Positions 1-9,434 of a stretch of DNA of 64,000 nucleotides are shown here, one piece after another. A program made the translations under genes and the position numbers. The stretch is from Burkholderiaceae bacterium. GTDB taxonomy: Bacteria > Pseudomonadota > Gammaproteobacteria > Burkholderiales > Burkholderiaceae. Where the stretch lies: contig JAJPEN010000005.1 in assembly GCA_021166835.1 (NCBI GenBank), positions 36,273 through 100,272 on the forward strand, written 5' to 3'. The notes beneath the pieces are model-generated. The model was not told where the DNA came from, did no database searches, and saw nothing but the letters and a program-made list of their open reading frames with translations. Positions within the stretch are counted from its first letter, which is position 1, and each line of letters begins with the position of its first letter.

Positions 1-383
1 TCAACGCATCGAACGCGCGTCACTGGGAGCCGCCGGTCAAGCGCTACATCGACGAGCTGCTCGCCGGCAAGGACGGCCCGCGCGGCGTCGATTTCAACAT
101 GCGCTGGGTCGCGTCGATGGTCGCCGACGTGCATCGCATCATGACGCGCGGCGGCATCTTCCTCTACCCGCGCGACAACCGCGATCCCTCGAAGCCCGGC
201 AAGCTGCGCCTGCTCTACGAAGCGAACCCGATGTCCTTCCTCGTCGAGCAGGCCGGGGGCGCCGCCACCAACGGCCTGCAGCGGATCACGGAGATCGTGC
301 CGGCGAAGCTGCACGAGCGCGTGGCGGTGATCCTCGGATCGAAGGAGGAAGTCGAGCGCGTCACCGCGTATCACCGCGGCTGA
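1..383 (+). CDS. fbp: Fructose-1,6-bisphosphatase class I, C-terminal part
   Basis: This is the 3' end of a gene that enters from the left edge in the frame starting at base 3. About 126 codons are visible. The enzyme hydrolyses fructose 1,6-bisphosphate to fructose 6-phosphate in gluconeogenesis or the Calvin cycle, in the cytoplasm. The C-terminal half is recognisable from the [14 protein letters not shown] helix, the sugar-phosphate-binding stretch GGIFLYPRD, and [20 protein letters not shown], which carries the Lys, Tyr and Glu residues that contact substrate and metal in class I enzymes. The end overlaps the convergent apbE by 23 bases. Nothing in the visible part is unusual. It marks chromosomal rather than mobile DNA here. 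Confidence 0.93.
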   Translation, partial: NASNARHWEPPVKRYIDELLAGKDGPRGVDFNMRWVASMVADVHRIMTRGGIFLYPRDNRDPSKPGKLRLLYEANPMSFLVEQAGGAATNGLQRITEIVPAKLHERVAVILGSKEEVERVTAYHRG

Positions 384-1386
384 GCGGCTCGATGCGGCGC
401 GCGAGCGCCGCAGAAACCCAGGCCCCGCCGTCCTCGCGCACGAACAGCGCCTGATCGACGCCGCAGCGCCCGAGCAGGGCCGCGGCACGCGCGGGGCCGG
501 CGACCATCGCGGCAGCACCCAGGCCGTTGACGTCGGCGGCACGACGCGCGACCAGCGTGACGCCGTGGATGCCGCGCGTCGGCCTGCCGGTGGCGGGGTC
601 GATCACATGGTGATAGCGCCGACCCTCGTGCATCACGAAGCGCTCGTAGTCGCCCGACGAGGCCACCACCCCCTCGTGCAGCGGCACGATCGCCATCAGG
701 CGGTCGGGAACGGCGGCGTCGCGCACGCCGATGCGCCAGGGACGGCCATCGGCGCGGGCCGACGCGAACACGTCGCCGCCGCCGTTCACCAGCGCGCCGC
801 GCACGCCGTGGTCGCCCAGCGTCTCGAGCCCGGCCTCGAGGATCGGCAGCTTGGCGATTCCGCCCAGGTCGAGCTGCGTCATCGGATCGTCGATCCGGGC
901 GGTGCCCCGCTGCATGTCGAGCACGAGGTGCTGCATGCCCACGTGCCCGAGTGCCGAGCGCACCGACGCCTCGTCGGGCACGCCGCCGCTGGCGGCAGCA
1001 GCGCCGGGCGTGAGACTGCCGACGGTGGGATCGAAGGCGCCCGCGGTGCGCCGGTGCACCGCTCTCGCCTGCTGCAGCACCGCCATCATCTCGATGGGCA
1101 CCGGCACCGCATGAGCGCCGGCCGCCCGATTGAGCATGCCGAGATCGCTGTCCGGATCGAAGCGGCTCATCCGTGCCGCGAGGCTTTCCATCCGCGCGAA
1201 AGCCAGCGCGACCGCCGCCTCGACGCCGGGCTGGCCGCCGTCGGCGACGGTGATGTCGACCCAGGTGCCCATCAGGGCGCGACGCACGTTCAACGGCGCG
1301 GCCGCAGCGAGAACGGGCAGCGGCAGCAGCGGCGCGACGGCCAGCGCGCGTGCGAGGTTGCGGCGGGAGATTCGAAAGGCATCCAT
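361..1386 (-). CDS. apbE: FAD:protein FMN transferase (ApbE/NosX)
   Basis: A protein of 341 aa of the ApbE family, which covalently attaches FMN to a threonine in partner flavoproteins. I chose the ATG at 1386 because it gives an N-terminus with a twin-arginine signal (SRRNLAR followed by a hydrophobic, Ala-rich stretch), so the protein is probably periplasmic. An in-frame ATG at 1413 adds nine residues. Family motifs seen are MGTWVDITV near the mature start, [25 protein letters not shown] and [12 protein letters not shown]. The metal-site segment reads [12 protein letters not shown] instead of the commoner ADALATA. The gene is divergent from nosZ, and the NosR encoded next door carries the acceptor motif, so this is the NosX-type ApbE serving N2O reduction. 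It shares its upstream region and an FNR-type site with nosZ. Confidence 0.9.
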   Translation of the reverse strand: MDAFRISRRNLARALAVAPLLPLPVLAAAAPLNVRRALMGTWVDITVADGGQPGVEAAVALAFARMESLAARMSRFDPDSDLGMLNRAAGAHAVPVPIEMMAVLQQARAVHRRTAGAFDPTVGSLTPGAAAASGGVPDEASVRSALGHVGMQHLVLDMQRGTARIDDPMTQLDLGGIAKLPILEAGLETLGDHGVRGALVNGGGDVFASARADGRPWRIGVRDAAVPDRLMAIVPLHEGVVASSGDYERFVMHEGRRYHHVIDPATGRPTRGIHGVTLVARRAADVNGLGAAAMVAGPARAAALLGRCGVDQALFVREDGGAWVSAALARRIEPLSRGDTR

Positions 1387-1697
1387 GTTCGTTGCCTGCA
1401 AAAGCTTCGGCATCTGCCGATGACCGTCGCGTGCATGGCGACGAATGCAGCGGCGTGACGAACGAATTCTGCAGCGTCGAAGGTACAGCGGCCGCTACCT
1501 GTCTCCAGTGCGATTGACTTCGGTCAACGCCGGATACGCGCACGCCTTCGCGGGTTGACGCGCCTCAAACGACGAGGCACGCAGCGAGCGCAGCGTTGCA
1601 GCGTGATCCACGACGTCCGCTTCCGACGTTCGCTTCCGAAGTTCGCTTCGTTTCCCCGCTGCTCCTCCTCGTCAACAACCGAAAAAGTGTTCCTGCC
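1387..1697. other. Divergent apbE/nosZ promoter region
   Basis: This 311-bp stretch separates the divergent apbE and nosZ starts. It holds an FNR/DNR-type palindrome at 1514-1527. I see no convincing open reading frame. The GC-rich segment just before nosZ (about 1560-1690) can be read as an extension of NosZ, but the peptide has no signal-peptide character and the Tat signal begins only at 1698. Confidence 0.6.
1514..1527. promoter_or_regulatory. FNR/DNR/NnrR-type operator
   Basis: The sequence TTGACTTCGGTCAA is a perfect palindrome of the form TTGAC-N4-GTCAA. This fits the CRP/FNR superfamily binding pattern (FNR TTGAT-N4-ATCAA; the DNR/NNR regulators of denitrification tolerate C at the fifth position). 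It is centred 177 bp before nosZ and 134 bp before apbE, so one site could serve both promoters under oxygen limitation or nitric oxide. The site is seen directly. Which regulator uses it is inference. Confidence 0.65.
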
Positions 1698-3638
1698 ATG
1701 AGCGACAAGCCCTCTTGCCCGTCCGAAACGACCGAAGGTCTGGGACGCCGCCGTTTCCTGAGTACCGCCGCCGTTGCCAGCCTCGCCGGCGTCGGCCTGG
1801 CCGCCTGCAACGACAACCGCCAGCAGGCCGCCGCACCCGCCCCGGCAAACGCGTCCGCTGCGGCCGCGCCGGCCGCAAGCCCTGCCGCGAACGTGCACCT
1901 GAAGCCGGGCGAACTCGACACCTACTACGGCCTGTGGAGCGGCGGCCATACCGGCGACGTGCGCGTGCTCGGCATGCCCTCGGGACGCGAAATCCTTCGC
2001 GTGCCGTGCTTCGTGCCCGATGCCCTGGTCGGCTGGGGCATCACCAACGAGAGCAAGGCGGTGATGGGTACCCGGCCCGACGGCAGCCTGCGCTATACCG
2101 TCGGCGACACCCATCACATCCACGCCTCGTACAAGAACGGCGACTACGACGGCCGCTACGCGTGGATCAACGACAAGATCAATGGCCGGCTCGCGCGCAT
2201 CCGGCTCGACTACTTCGTCTGCGACAAGATCACCGAGATCCCGAACATCCAGGGCTTCCACGGCATCTTCCCGGACAAGCGCGACCCGGTCGACCCGGCG
2301 ATCGACCACACCACGCGGGTGTTCTGCGGCGGCGAGTTCCACATCCCGCTGCCCAACGACGGCACGGACCTCGACGCCATCGACAAGTACCGCGCGTTGT
2401 TCACCTGCGTCGACGCGGAGTCGATGCAGGTGCGCTGGCAGGTGCTGATCGACGGCAACTGCGACCTGGTCGCCAGCTCGTTCGACGGCAAGCTCGCCGC
2501 ATCGAACCAGTACAACACCGAGAACGGCGCACAGTTCGCCGACATGATGTCGGCCGAGCGCGATGCCTGCGTGTTCTTCAACATCGCGCGCATCGAGCAG
2601 GCGGTGAAGGACGGCCGGTTCAAGACCTACGGCGACAGCAAGGTACCGGTGGTCGACGGTACCCACGACGCGAACAAGGATCCGAAGACCGCGCTGACCG
2701 CTTACGTGAGCGTTCCCAAGAACCCGCACGGCGTGAACGCCAGCCCCGACGGCAAGTACTTCGTGTGCTCGGGCAAGCTCTCGCCGACGGTCACCGTGAT
2801 CGAATTGGCGAAGGTGCTCGACTGGTTCGACGGCAAGCTCGAGAAGCTCGACGATTCCATCGCCGCGGAAGTGGAAGTCGGCCTCGGTCCGCTGCACACC
2901 GCCTTCGACGGCCGCGGCAACGCCTACACCACGCTGTTCCTCGACAGCCAGGTGGTCAAGTGGAACGTGGATGCCGCCATCAAGTTCCACGGCGGCGACA
3001 AGAGCGCCAAGTACGTGGTCGACCGGCTCGACGTCCACTTCCAGCCGGGGCACATCAATGCCTCGCAGTCGGAGACGGTGAAGGCCGACGGCAAGTGGCT
3101 CGCGGTCGGCTGCAAGTTCTCGAAGGACCGCTTCCTGCCGGTCGGGCCGCTTCATCCGGAGAACGAGCAGCTGATCGACATCTCCGGCGAAAAGATGGTG
3201 CTGGTGGCCGATCATTCGGTGCGCGGCGAGCCGCACGACTTCATCATCTTCCGGCGAGAACTGCTGCGGCCCAAGCAGGTCTACGCGCTCGAGGACTTCC
3301 CCAACGCGGTGAAGGACGCCGCCGAGGCCGGCGTGTTCCGCGACGGCAGGAAGGTGCACGTGAAGCTCACGTCGCAGGCGCCCAACTTCAGCCTCCCCGA
3401 GTTCAAGGTGAAGAAGGGCGACGAGGTCACGCTGACGCTGACCAACCTGGACAAGATCGAAGACCTGACGCACGGCTTCGCGATCCCGAAGTACAACGTC
3501 AACTTCATCGTCAATCCGCAGGAGACCAAGTCGGTCACCTTCGTCGCCGACCGGCCGGGCGTGTACTGGTGCTACTGCACGCATTTCTGCCACGCGCTGC
3601 ACCTCGAGATGCGTTCGCGCCTGATCGTCGAAGCCTGA
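1698..3638 (+). CDS. nosZ: Nitrous-oxide reductase, clade I (Tat-exported)
   Basis: A protein of 646 aa that reduces N2O to N2 in the periplasm, the last step of denitrification. The start at 1698 gives a Tat signal (GRRRFLS at residues 16-22 followed by a hydrophobic core), which marks clade I. The CuZ-binding propeller shows GGHTGDVRV and the GDTHHIHASY histidine cluster. The C-terminal cupredoxin domain holds the CuA ligands: H592 in THGFAIPKYN, then C627, C631, H635 and M638 in CTHFCHALHLEM. The residue between the two CuA cysteines, usually Trp in the CSWFC context, is His here, and an extra Cys (C625) lies just before the site. nosR follows 79 bp downstream, so the order is nosZ-nosR rather than the common nosR-nosZ. 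Confidence 0.97.
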   Translation: MSDKPSCPSETTEGLGRRRFLSTAAVASLAGVGLAACNDNRQQAAAPAPANASAAAAPAASPAANVHLKPGELDTYYGLWSGGHTGDVRVLGMPSGREILRVPCFVPDALVGWGITNESKAVMGTRPDGSLRYTVGDTHHIHASYKNGDYDGRYAWINDKINGRLARIRLDYFVCDKITEIPNIQGFHGIFPDKRDPVDPAIDHTTRVFCGGEFHIPLPNDGTDLDAIDKYRALFTCVDAESMQVRWQVLIDGNCDLVASSFDGKLAASNQYNTENGAQFADMMSAERDACVFFNIARIEQAVKDGRFKTYGDSKVPVVDGTHDANKDPKTALTAYVSVPKNPHGVNASPDGKYFVCSGKLSPTVTVIELAKVLDWFDGKLEKLDDSIAAEVEVGLGPLHTAFDGRGNAYTTLFLDSQVVKWNVDAAIKFHGGDKSAKYVVDRLDVHFQPGHINASQSETVKADGKWLAVGCKFSKDRFLPVGPLHPENEQLIDISGEKMVLVADHSVRGEPHDFIIFRRELLRPKQVYALEDFPNAVKDAAEAGVFRDGRKVHVKLTSQAPNFSLPEFKVKKGDEVTLTLTNLDKIEDLTHGFAIPKYNVNFIVNPQETKSVTFVADRPGVYWCYCTHFCHALHLEMRSRLIVEA

Positions 3639-3717
3639 GCACTTGCCCTAAGCACCTGTCCTGCACTTCTGCATCGGGCGGCCGCGGCAACCGGCCGCGG
3701 CCGCCCCTACCGTCCGC

Positions 3718-6354
3718 ATGAAACCGTTGTCGATATTCCTGGCGACGCTGCTCGTCGCCCTGTCGCTGCTCGGGCACGCGCCAGGCGTCCGCGCCAGCGC
3801 CTACGAAGCCAAGCTCCCCCCGGACCTGGCCACCGCTCCCGACCTGTGCGCGCGCGTGCCCTGCCGCGACGTGCTGCCCGCCGCCACCACGTTCTCCGAG
3901 CGCAAGGGCCAGCCGCCCTACGTGGAGGGCTATGCCGGCGAGGGAAATGCGCGCCGGCTGGTCGGCTACGTGATGCTGTCCACCGATATCACCGATACGC
4001 CGGCTTATTCCGGCAAGCCGGTGGTCACGCTGATCGGCATGGACGCCGCCGGCCGCTACACGGGCGTGCGCGTGCTCAAGCACAGCGAGCCGATCCTGCT
4101 GCTGGGCATTCCCGAATCGGCGCTGACGCGATTCACCGACCAGTACGTCGGCAAGTCGGTGCACGACAAGATCGCGGTCGGTCCGCCGCGCCCCGAGGAG
4201 AACGTGCTCGGCGTGGACGCGATCTCGGGCGCCACCGTCACCGTGATCACTCAGAACCAGGTGATCACCACCAGCGGCACCGCCATCGGACGCCAGGTGG
4301 GCCTGTTGCCGCCGGTCGTGCGCGAGCCGGCGAAATGGGCGCCGCTGCCGCCGGAACAGAGCTGGGCGGCGCTGGTGTCCAGCGGCGCGGTGCAGCGCCT
4401 CGTGGTGCAGCCCGAGCAGGTCGGGCTGCCGCGCACCGGCCAGCCGTTCATCGAGCTGTGGTTCGGCAGCCTCGACCATCCCGACATCGGCCGCAGCCTG
4501 CTGGGCGATGCCGCCTGGGAGGGTCTGCGCGCGCAGTTGAAGCCGCACGAGCACGCCCTGTTCATCATCCGCACCGCCGGCGAGGAATCCTTCAAGGGCT
4601 CGGGCTACGTGCGCGGCGGCCTGTACGACCGCGTGCAGGTCCGGCAGGACGACGACGCGTTCACCTTCCGCGACCTCGACTACCTCAACCTGTACGGGCT
4701 GAAGGCCGCCGGCGCCCCGGCCTACACCGAGTCGGCGATCTTCGTGATCCGCTCCCGGGCGTTCTCCGCCGCCTATCCGTGGCGGCTCAGTTTCCTCGGC
4801 AGCCGGGTCGACCGGGCCACGGGCGCGCGCACCTTCGCGAACTTCGACGCGCGCTACTGGCTGCCGGCCGCGGCGCTGGAAGGCGGACGACCGAAGATCG
4901 AAACGCCGCGGGCGCCGTGGATGCGGGTGTGGAAGACGCGCGCGGTGGAGATCGCGCTGTTCGGCGTGCTGCTGGCGGCGGTCACGGTGGTCTACGCGCA
5001 ACGCGAGCGGCTGACGCGTCGCGCCACCCACCGCAACAAGTGGCCGGTCAACGCGTTCAAGTACAGCGCGTGGGTGCTCAGCGTGGTGTTCGTGGGCTTC
5101 GGCGCGATGGCCCAGCCCTCGGTCACGCAGGTGCTCACCTGGTTCCACTCGCTGCTGTTCGCCTGGCACTGGGAGCTGTTCCTCAGCGATCCGTTCATCT
5201 TCCTGTTCTGGATCTTCATCATCGTCACGGTGTTCCTGTTTGGCCGCGGCCTGTTCTGCGGATGGATGTGCCCGTTCGGATCGCTGCAGGAGATCCTCCA
5301 CAAGACGGCCGGCCGCCTCGGCCTGAAGCGCTGGCAGTTCAAGCTTGCGCAGCGTTGGCACGACCGGCTCAAGTGGGTGAAATACGCGGTGTTCTTCGGC
5401 CTGCTGACCGTCTCGATGTTCTCGATGGGTCTGGCCGAGGTGCTCGCCGAGGTCGAGCCATTCAAGACCACCTTCCTGGTCGGCGTCACGAACCGCGCGT
5501 GGCCCTACGGGCTGTTCGTCGCGGTGCTGCTGGGCCTGTCGATCCTCGTCGAGCGCCCCTATTGCAAGTACCTGTGCCCGCTCGGCGGCGCGCTGGCGAT
5601 GCCGAGCACCTTCCGCTGGTTCGGCCTGCGGCGCAAGCCCGACTGCAACACCTGCAAGGCGTGCGCGCGCGGCTGCGGCTCGCAGGCGATCGACGAGCAC
5701 GGCCGCATCGACCATCGCGAATGCCTGCACTGCCTCGACTGCATGGTGCTCTATACCGACCCCACCGGCTGTCCGCCACTGGGCCAGGAGCGCAAGCGGC
5801 GCGAACGCGCCGGCCTGCCGCTCACGGCGATCGGCCGCGACGGCTACTACATCCCGATCGTTCCGCTGGCGGCCGAAACGATGGCCGGTGCATCGCCCGC
5901 GCAGGCGGCCGGCCGGCCCGTACAGGGTATCGATCCGCGCCTGCCGACGCCGGCGGTCACGCCGCCCTACGCCGCCGGCGGCGGCCTGCTCGCCTGGCTG
6001 GCCGGCGAGTTGCGCGATCACCTGTGGCCCTGGAGCCGCCACGGCTGGGCGAACAACCGCGCGCTGCAGGCCGCGGGCATCGCGCTGGCCGCCGCGGTCA
6101 CGGTGGTCTGGCTGCTTGCCGCCGACGGACGGATGTCCTCGGCCGCGGTGATCGGATGGTGGTTCGGCTGGAGCGTCTACGAGGTGCTGATCCGCATGCA
6201 GGGCAAGCGCCACGTCAAGGACGGGCCGTGGTGGGGCCGCACCTGGCGCGAGGCGGGTGTGATGGACATGCTCAGCTACGTCGGCTTCAAGAACCTGCTG
6301 ATCGGCGCCACGCTGTTCCTCGCCCTCGAGGCGCTCGGGCTGATGCCCGGGTGA
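3718..6354 (+). CDS. nosR: NosR, flavin and iron-sulfur regulator/electron donor for N2O reduction
   Basis: A protein of 878 aa, normal for NosR, a polytopic membrane flavoprotein needed for nosZ expression and for electron flow to NosZ. A signal peptide is followed by a periplasmic FMN-binding domain whose DAISGATVT motif (residues 167-175) offers T173 as the FMN acceptor for ApbE. Transmembrane helices begin near residue 405. Two CxxxCP motifs (C514/C518 and C616/C620) lie in the membrane domain. Two 4Fe-4S ferredoxin clusters follow, with cysteines from 643 (CNTCKACARGC) and from 669 (CLHCLDC). More hydrophobic segments close the protein. It lies between nosZ and nosD on the same strand, 5 bp before nosD, so it is probably co-transcribed. 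Confidence 0.96.
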   Translation: MKPLSIFLATLLVALSLLGHAPGVRASAYEAKLPPDLATAPDLCARVPCRDVLPAATTFSERKGQPPYVEGYAGEGNARRLVGYVMLSTDITDTPAYSGKPVVTLIGMDAAGRYTGVRVLKHSEPILLLGIPESALTRFTDQYVGKSVHDKIAVGPPRPEENVLGVDAISGATVTVITQNQVITTSGTAIGRQVGLLPPVVREPAKWAPLPPEQSWAALVSSGAVQRLVVQPEQVGLPRTGQPFIELWFGSLDHPDIGRSLLGDAAWEGLRAQLKPHEHALFIIRTAGEESFKGSGYVRGGLYDRVQVRQDDDAFTFRDLDYLNLYGLKAAGAPAYTESAIFVIRSRAFSAAYPWRLSFLGSRVDRATGARTFANFDARYWLPAAALEGGRPKIETPRAPWMRVWKTRAVEIALFGVLLAAVTVVYAQRERLTRRATHRNKWPVNAFKYSAWVLSVVFVGFGAMAQPSVTQVLTWFHSLLFAWHWELFLSDPFIFLFWIFIIVTVFLFGRGLFCGWMCPFGSLQEILHKTAGRLGLKRWQFKLAQRWHDRLKWVKYAVFFGLLTVSMFSMGLAEVLAEVEPFKTTFLVGVTNRAWPYGLFVAVLLGLSILVERPYCKYLCPLGGALAMPSTFRWFGLRRKPDCNTCKACARGCGSQAIDEHGRIDHRECLHCLDCMVLYTDPTGCPPLGQERKRRERAGLPLTAIGRDGYYIPIVPLAAETMAGASPAQAAGRPVQGIDPRLPTPAVTPPYAAGGGLLAWLAGELRDHLWPWSRHGWANNRALQAAGIALAAAVTVVWLLAADGRMSSAAVIGWWFGWSVYEVLIRMQGKRHVKDGPWWGRTWREAGVMDMLSYVGFKNLLIGATLFLALEALGLMPG

Positions 6355-6359
6355 TTCCG

Positions 6360-7682
6360 ATGCGAAGATCGCCGCCCCCCTGCCGCCGGCGGCGCGCATC
6401 CGCCGCCGCGCTGGCCTGCGCCGTCGTCGCGGGCATCGCCGCTGCCGCGTGCACGGCCGCCGCGGCAGCCACCTGGACGGTGCGGCCCGGCCAGCCGCTG
6501 CAGCCGGTCATCGACGCCGCCGCGGCCGGCGACGTGATCGAGGTGCAGCGCGGCGTCTACGACGGCAACCTGCGGATCGACAAGCCCCTCACCCTGCGGG
6601 GCGTCGAGCGGCCGACGATCCGCGGCGGCCAGCGCGGCGACACGATCCGCGTCGAGGCGCCCGACGTCACCATCGAGGGCCTGATCGTGCGCGACTCGGG
6701 CGACAGCCTGAAGGACCAGAACGCCGGCATCTACGTCCGGCCGGGCGCGCATCGCGCGGCGGTGCGCCGCTGCGACCTCACCTACAACCTGTTCGGCCTG
6801 TGGATCGAGAAGGCCGACGACGTGCGCATCGAGCACAACCGGATCACCGGCAAGCGCGACTACGCCAGCCCGCAGCGCGGCAACGGCGTGCAGCTGTACA
6901 ACACGAAGGGCGCGCAGATCGTCGGCAACGACATCAGCTTCGTGCGCGACGCGCTGTACATCGACGTGTCGCACCACGCGGTGTTCCGCGGCAACCGCCT
7001 GCATCACAGCCGCTACGGCACGCATTACATGAACTCGTACCACAACCTGTGGGAAGACAACGACAGCTGGTCCAACCGCGGCGGCATCGCGCTGATGGAA
7101 GTGCGCGACAACGTCGTGCGCAACAACCGGGCGTGGGACAACCTCGACCACGGCATCATGCTGCGCACGCTGCAGGACTCCGTCGTCGAGGGCAACGTGG
7201 TGGCGCGCAACCCGCGCGGCTTCTTCATCTACGACGTGGAGTACACCACGCTGCGCGGCAACCTGGTGCTCGACAACGACGTCGGCGTGCACCTGTCGGC
7301 CGGCTCCACGCGCAACACGGTCGACGGCAACGACTTCATCGGCAACCGCGAGCAGGTGCGCTACGTCGGCGCGCGCGACGAGCGCTGGGGCGGCGAGCGC
7401 GGCAACCACTGGAGCAACTACCTCGGATGGGACCGCGACGGCGACGCGCGCGGCGACGTGCCCTACGAGGCCAACGACCTCGTCGACCGGCTGAGCTGGC
7501 GGCACCCCGCCGTGAAGCTGCTGCTGGCGAGCCCGGCGGTGCAGGCGCTGCGCGTGGTAGGCCAGCAGTTCCCGGTGCTGCGCGTGCCCAGCGTGGTCGA
7601 GCCGCGCCCGCGCATGGATCCGGCCTGGAAGCAATGGACGGCCTGGCGGACCAGGCTGCGGGGAGTGTCCGATGCGCGCTGA
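6360..7682 (+). CDS. nosD: NosD, periplasmic copper-processing beta-helix protein
   Basis: A protein of 440 aa. An arginine-rich N-terminus and hydrophobic, Ala-rich segment form an export signal. The mature part begins ATWTVRPGQPLQ and then shows right-handed beta-helix (CASH/NosD) repeats with many NxI/G turns, such as NGVQLYNTKGAQIVGND and NLVLDNDVGVHLSAGS. The family works with the NosFY ABC transporter in building the CuZ cluster of NosZ in the periplasm. The ATG at 6360 lies 5 bp after the nosR stop. The 3' end overlaps nosF by 11 bases, which suggests translational coupling. Confidence 0.95.
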   Translation: MRRSPPPCRRRRASAAALACAVVAGIAAAACTAAAAATWTVRPGQPLQPVIDAAAAGDVIEVQRGVYDGNLRIDKPLTLRGVERPTIRGGQRGDTIRVEAPDVTIEGLIVRDSGDSLKDQNAGIYVRPGAHRAAVRRCDLTYNLFGLWIEKADDVRIEHNRITGKRDYASPQRGNGVQLYNTKGAQIVGNDISFVRDALYIDVSHHAVFRGNRLHHSRYGTHYMNSYHNLWEDNDSWSNRGGIALMEVRDNVVRNNRAWDNLDHGIMLRTLQDSVVEGNVVARNPRGFFIYDVEYTTLRGNLVLDNDVGVHLSAGSTRNTVDGNDFIGNREQVRYVGARDERWGGERGNHWSNYLGWDRDGDARGDVPYEANDLVDRLSWRHPAVKLLLASPAVQALRVVGQQFPVLRVPSVVEPRPRMDPAWKQWTAWRTRLRGVSDAR

Positions 7683-8619
7683 CGCCTCGATGCTCGGCGC
7701 GGCGATCTCGCTGCGCGGCGTCAGCAAGCGCTTCGGCGCGGTGCTGGCCGTCGACGACGTCGATCTGGACATCCGCCGCGGCGAAGTGTTCGGCCTGATC
7801 GGCCACAACGGCGCCGGCAAGAGCACGCTGTTCCGGATGATGCTCGGGCTGCTGCCGCCGAGCGCCGGCACCCTCCACGTGGCCGGCGTCCCGGTGTCGG
7901 GCGGCGACGCGCGCGCCGTGCGCCGCGCGATCGGCTACCTGCCCGAGAACGTCGCCCTGTGGGACAACCTCACCGGGCTGGAGACGCTGCACTTCTTCGC
8001 GCGCCTGAAGGCGGTGCCGGCCGGCGAGTGCGCGCCGGCGCTGGCGAAGGTCGGCCTGGAGGCCGCGGCGCGACGCCCGGTGCGCGAGTACTCCAAGGGC
8101 ATGCGCCAGCGCCTGGGCTTCGCGCAGGCGCTGCTGGGCCGGCCGCAGGTGCTGTTCCTCGACGAGCCCACCACCGGCCTGGATCCGCAGGCGATCCGCG
8201 CATTCTGGGACACGCTGTCGACGCTGCGCGACCAGGGCGTGACCATGGTGCTCAGCTCGCACATCCTGGCCGAGCTGCAGCATCGCGTCGACCGGCTCGC
8301 GGTGCTGGTCGCCGGCCGCGTGCAGGCGCTGGGCAGCGTCGAGCAACTGCGCGAGGAGCGCGGCCTGCCGCTGACCGTATCGTTGCGCCTGGCCGAGGGC
8401 GACGTGCGCGCGGCAGAGCAGGCGCTGACCGCGGACGCCTGCGGCGCCGTTGTCGTCGAACGCACCGCCGAAGGCCTGCGCGTGCGCTGCCCGCATTCGA
8501 CCAAGGTGGCCGTGCTGCAGGCGCTCGCGCCGCTCGGTTCGCGGCTGCTCGACGTGCAGATCGCCGAGCCCTCGCTCGAGGACCTGTTCTTCGGCTCGTC
8601 GGGGCGGTGGACCCGATGA
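7672..8619 (+). CDS. nosF: NosF, ABC transporter ATPase for NosZ maturation
   Basis: A protein of 315 aa with a full ABC ATPase domain: Walker A GHNGAGKST, signature YSKGMRQRLGFAQ, Walker B VLFLDEPTTGLD and a switch His in LSSHILAEL. The C-terminal 90 residues form the extension typical of NosF. The ATG at 7672 overlaps nosD; a second in-frame ATG at 7690 would give a slightly shorter N-terminus that still contains the whole domain. The protein energises NosY and cooperates with NosD, on the cytoplasmic face of the membrane. Its TGA overlaps the nosY ATG (ATGA). Confidence 0.96.
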   Translation: MRADASMLGAAISLRGVSKRFGAVLAVDDVDLDIRRGEVFGLIGHNGAGKSTLFRMMLGLLPPSAGTLHVAGVPVSGGDARAVRRAIGYLPENVALWDNLTGLETLHFFARLKAVPAGECAPALAKVGLEAAARRPVREYSKGMRQRLGFAQALLGRPQVLFLDEPTTGLDPQAIRAFWDTLSTLRDQGVTMVLSSHILAELQHRVDRLAVLVAGRVQALGSVEQLREERGLPLTVSLRLAEGDVRAAEQALTADACGAVVVERTAEGLRVRCPHSTKVAVLQALAPLGSRLLDVQIAEPSLEDLFFGSSGRWTR

Positions 8620-9434
8620 TCGAGATGCGACAGATATCGGCCGTCGCCGCGAAGGAGTTCCGCGACCGGCTGCGCAACCGCTGGGTGCTGGCGGTGGCAC
8701 TGGTGTTCGCGGTGTTCTCGCTCGTCATCACCTACGCCGGCGGCGCGCAGCAGGGCGCGGTGGGGCTGCGCTCGCTCGAGTTCACGATCGCCAGCCTGGT
8801 GAGCCTCGTGATCTACCTGGTGCCGCTGATCGCGCTGCTGCTCGGCTTCGACGCTATCGTCGGCGAACGCGAGCGCGGCTCGCTCGACCTCCTGCTCGCG
8901 CTGCCGCTCACGCGCACCGAGCTGCTGCTCGGCAAGTACCTCGGCCTCGCCGGCGCACTGGCGCTGGCGATGCTCGCCGGCCTGGCGCTGGTCGGCGGCG
9001 TGCTGGTGCGCAACTTCGGCACCGACGCGCTGTACCACTACGGCGGTTTCGTGCTCAGCGCAGTGCTGCTCGGGCTCGCCTTCCTCAGCCTGGCGGTGCT
9101 GATGTCGGTGCTGGCGCGCGATCGCACGCGCGCCTCGGGCCTGGCGATCGTCTCGTGGTTCTTCTTCGTGCTGGTGTTCGATCTGCTGCTGCTGGGCGCA
9201 CTGGTCGGCACCGGCGGCCGCTACGGCGGCGAGATCTTCCCGTACCTGCTGCTGCTCAATCCGGCCGACGTGTTCCGCATCCTCAACGTCTTCTCGCTCG
9301 ACGAGGTGCGCAACATCCACGGCGTCGCCGGAATCGCGCTGCAGGTCCTCGGCGACGTCCGGGTGCTCGGCGCCGCGATGCTGGCATGGATCGTCGCGCC
9401 CCTGGCGCTGGCCAACTGGAGATTCAAGCCGTGA
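8616..9434 (+). CDS. nosY: NosY, ABC transporter permease for NosZ maturation
   Basis: A membrane protein of 272 aa. The N-terminal cytoplasmic stretch (AVAAKEFRDRLRNRW) is typical of ABC-2 permeases. About six hydrophobic segments follow, with the conserved GERERGSLDLLLALPLTR loop between the second and third. It forms the membrane part of the NosDFY system that supports CuZ assembly. The ATG at 8616 overlaps the nosF stop by four bases, and its own stop overlaps the GTG of the following nosL gene, so the unit is tightly coupled. Confidence 0.95.
   Translation: MIEMRQISAVAAKEFRDRLRNRWVLAVALVFAVFSLVITYAGGAQQGAVGLRSLEFTIASLVSLVIYLVPLIALLLGFDAIVGERERGSLDLLLALPLTRTELLLGKYLGLAGALALAMLAGLALVGGVLVRNFGTDALYHYGGFVLSAVLLGLAFLSLAVLMSVLARDRTRASGLAIVSWFFFVLVFDLLLLGALVGTGGRYGGEIFPYLLLLNPADVFRILNVFSLDEVRNIHGVAGIALQVLGDVRVLGAAMLAWIVAPLALANWRFKP

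Noticed and set aside
1596..1697. N-terminal extension of NosZ
   Set aside because: The extra 34 residues would bury the Tat signal, and there is no homology.
1524..3602. Long open frame antisense to nosZ
   Set aside because: The frame is rich in Val, His, Arg and Asp with no domain, and exists because high-GC codon bias removes stops on the opposite strand. NosZ accounts for the DNA fully.
3846..6359. Upstream part of the frame that ends in nosD
   Set aside because: Arg- and Ala-rich shadow of nosR. The nosD coding character starts only at 6360.
3535..6399. 954-codon antisense frame over nosR
   Set aside because: Composition typical of an antisense shadow (Arg, His, Gln, Asp) and no recognisable motif.
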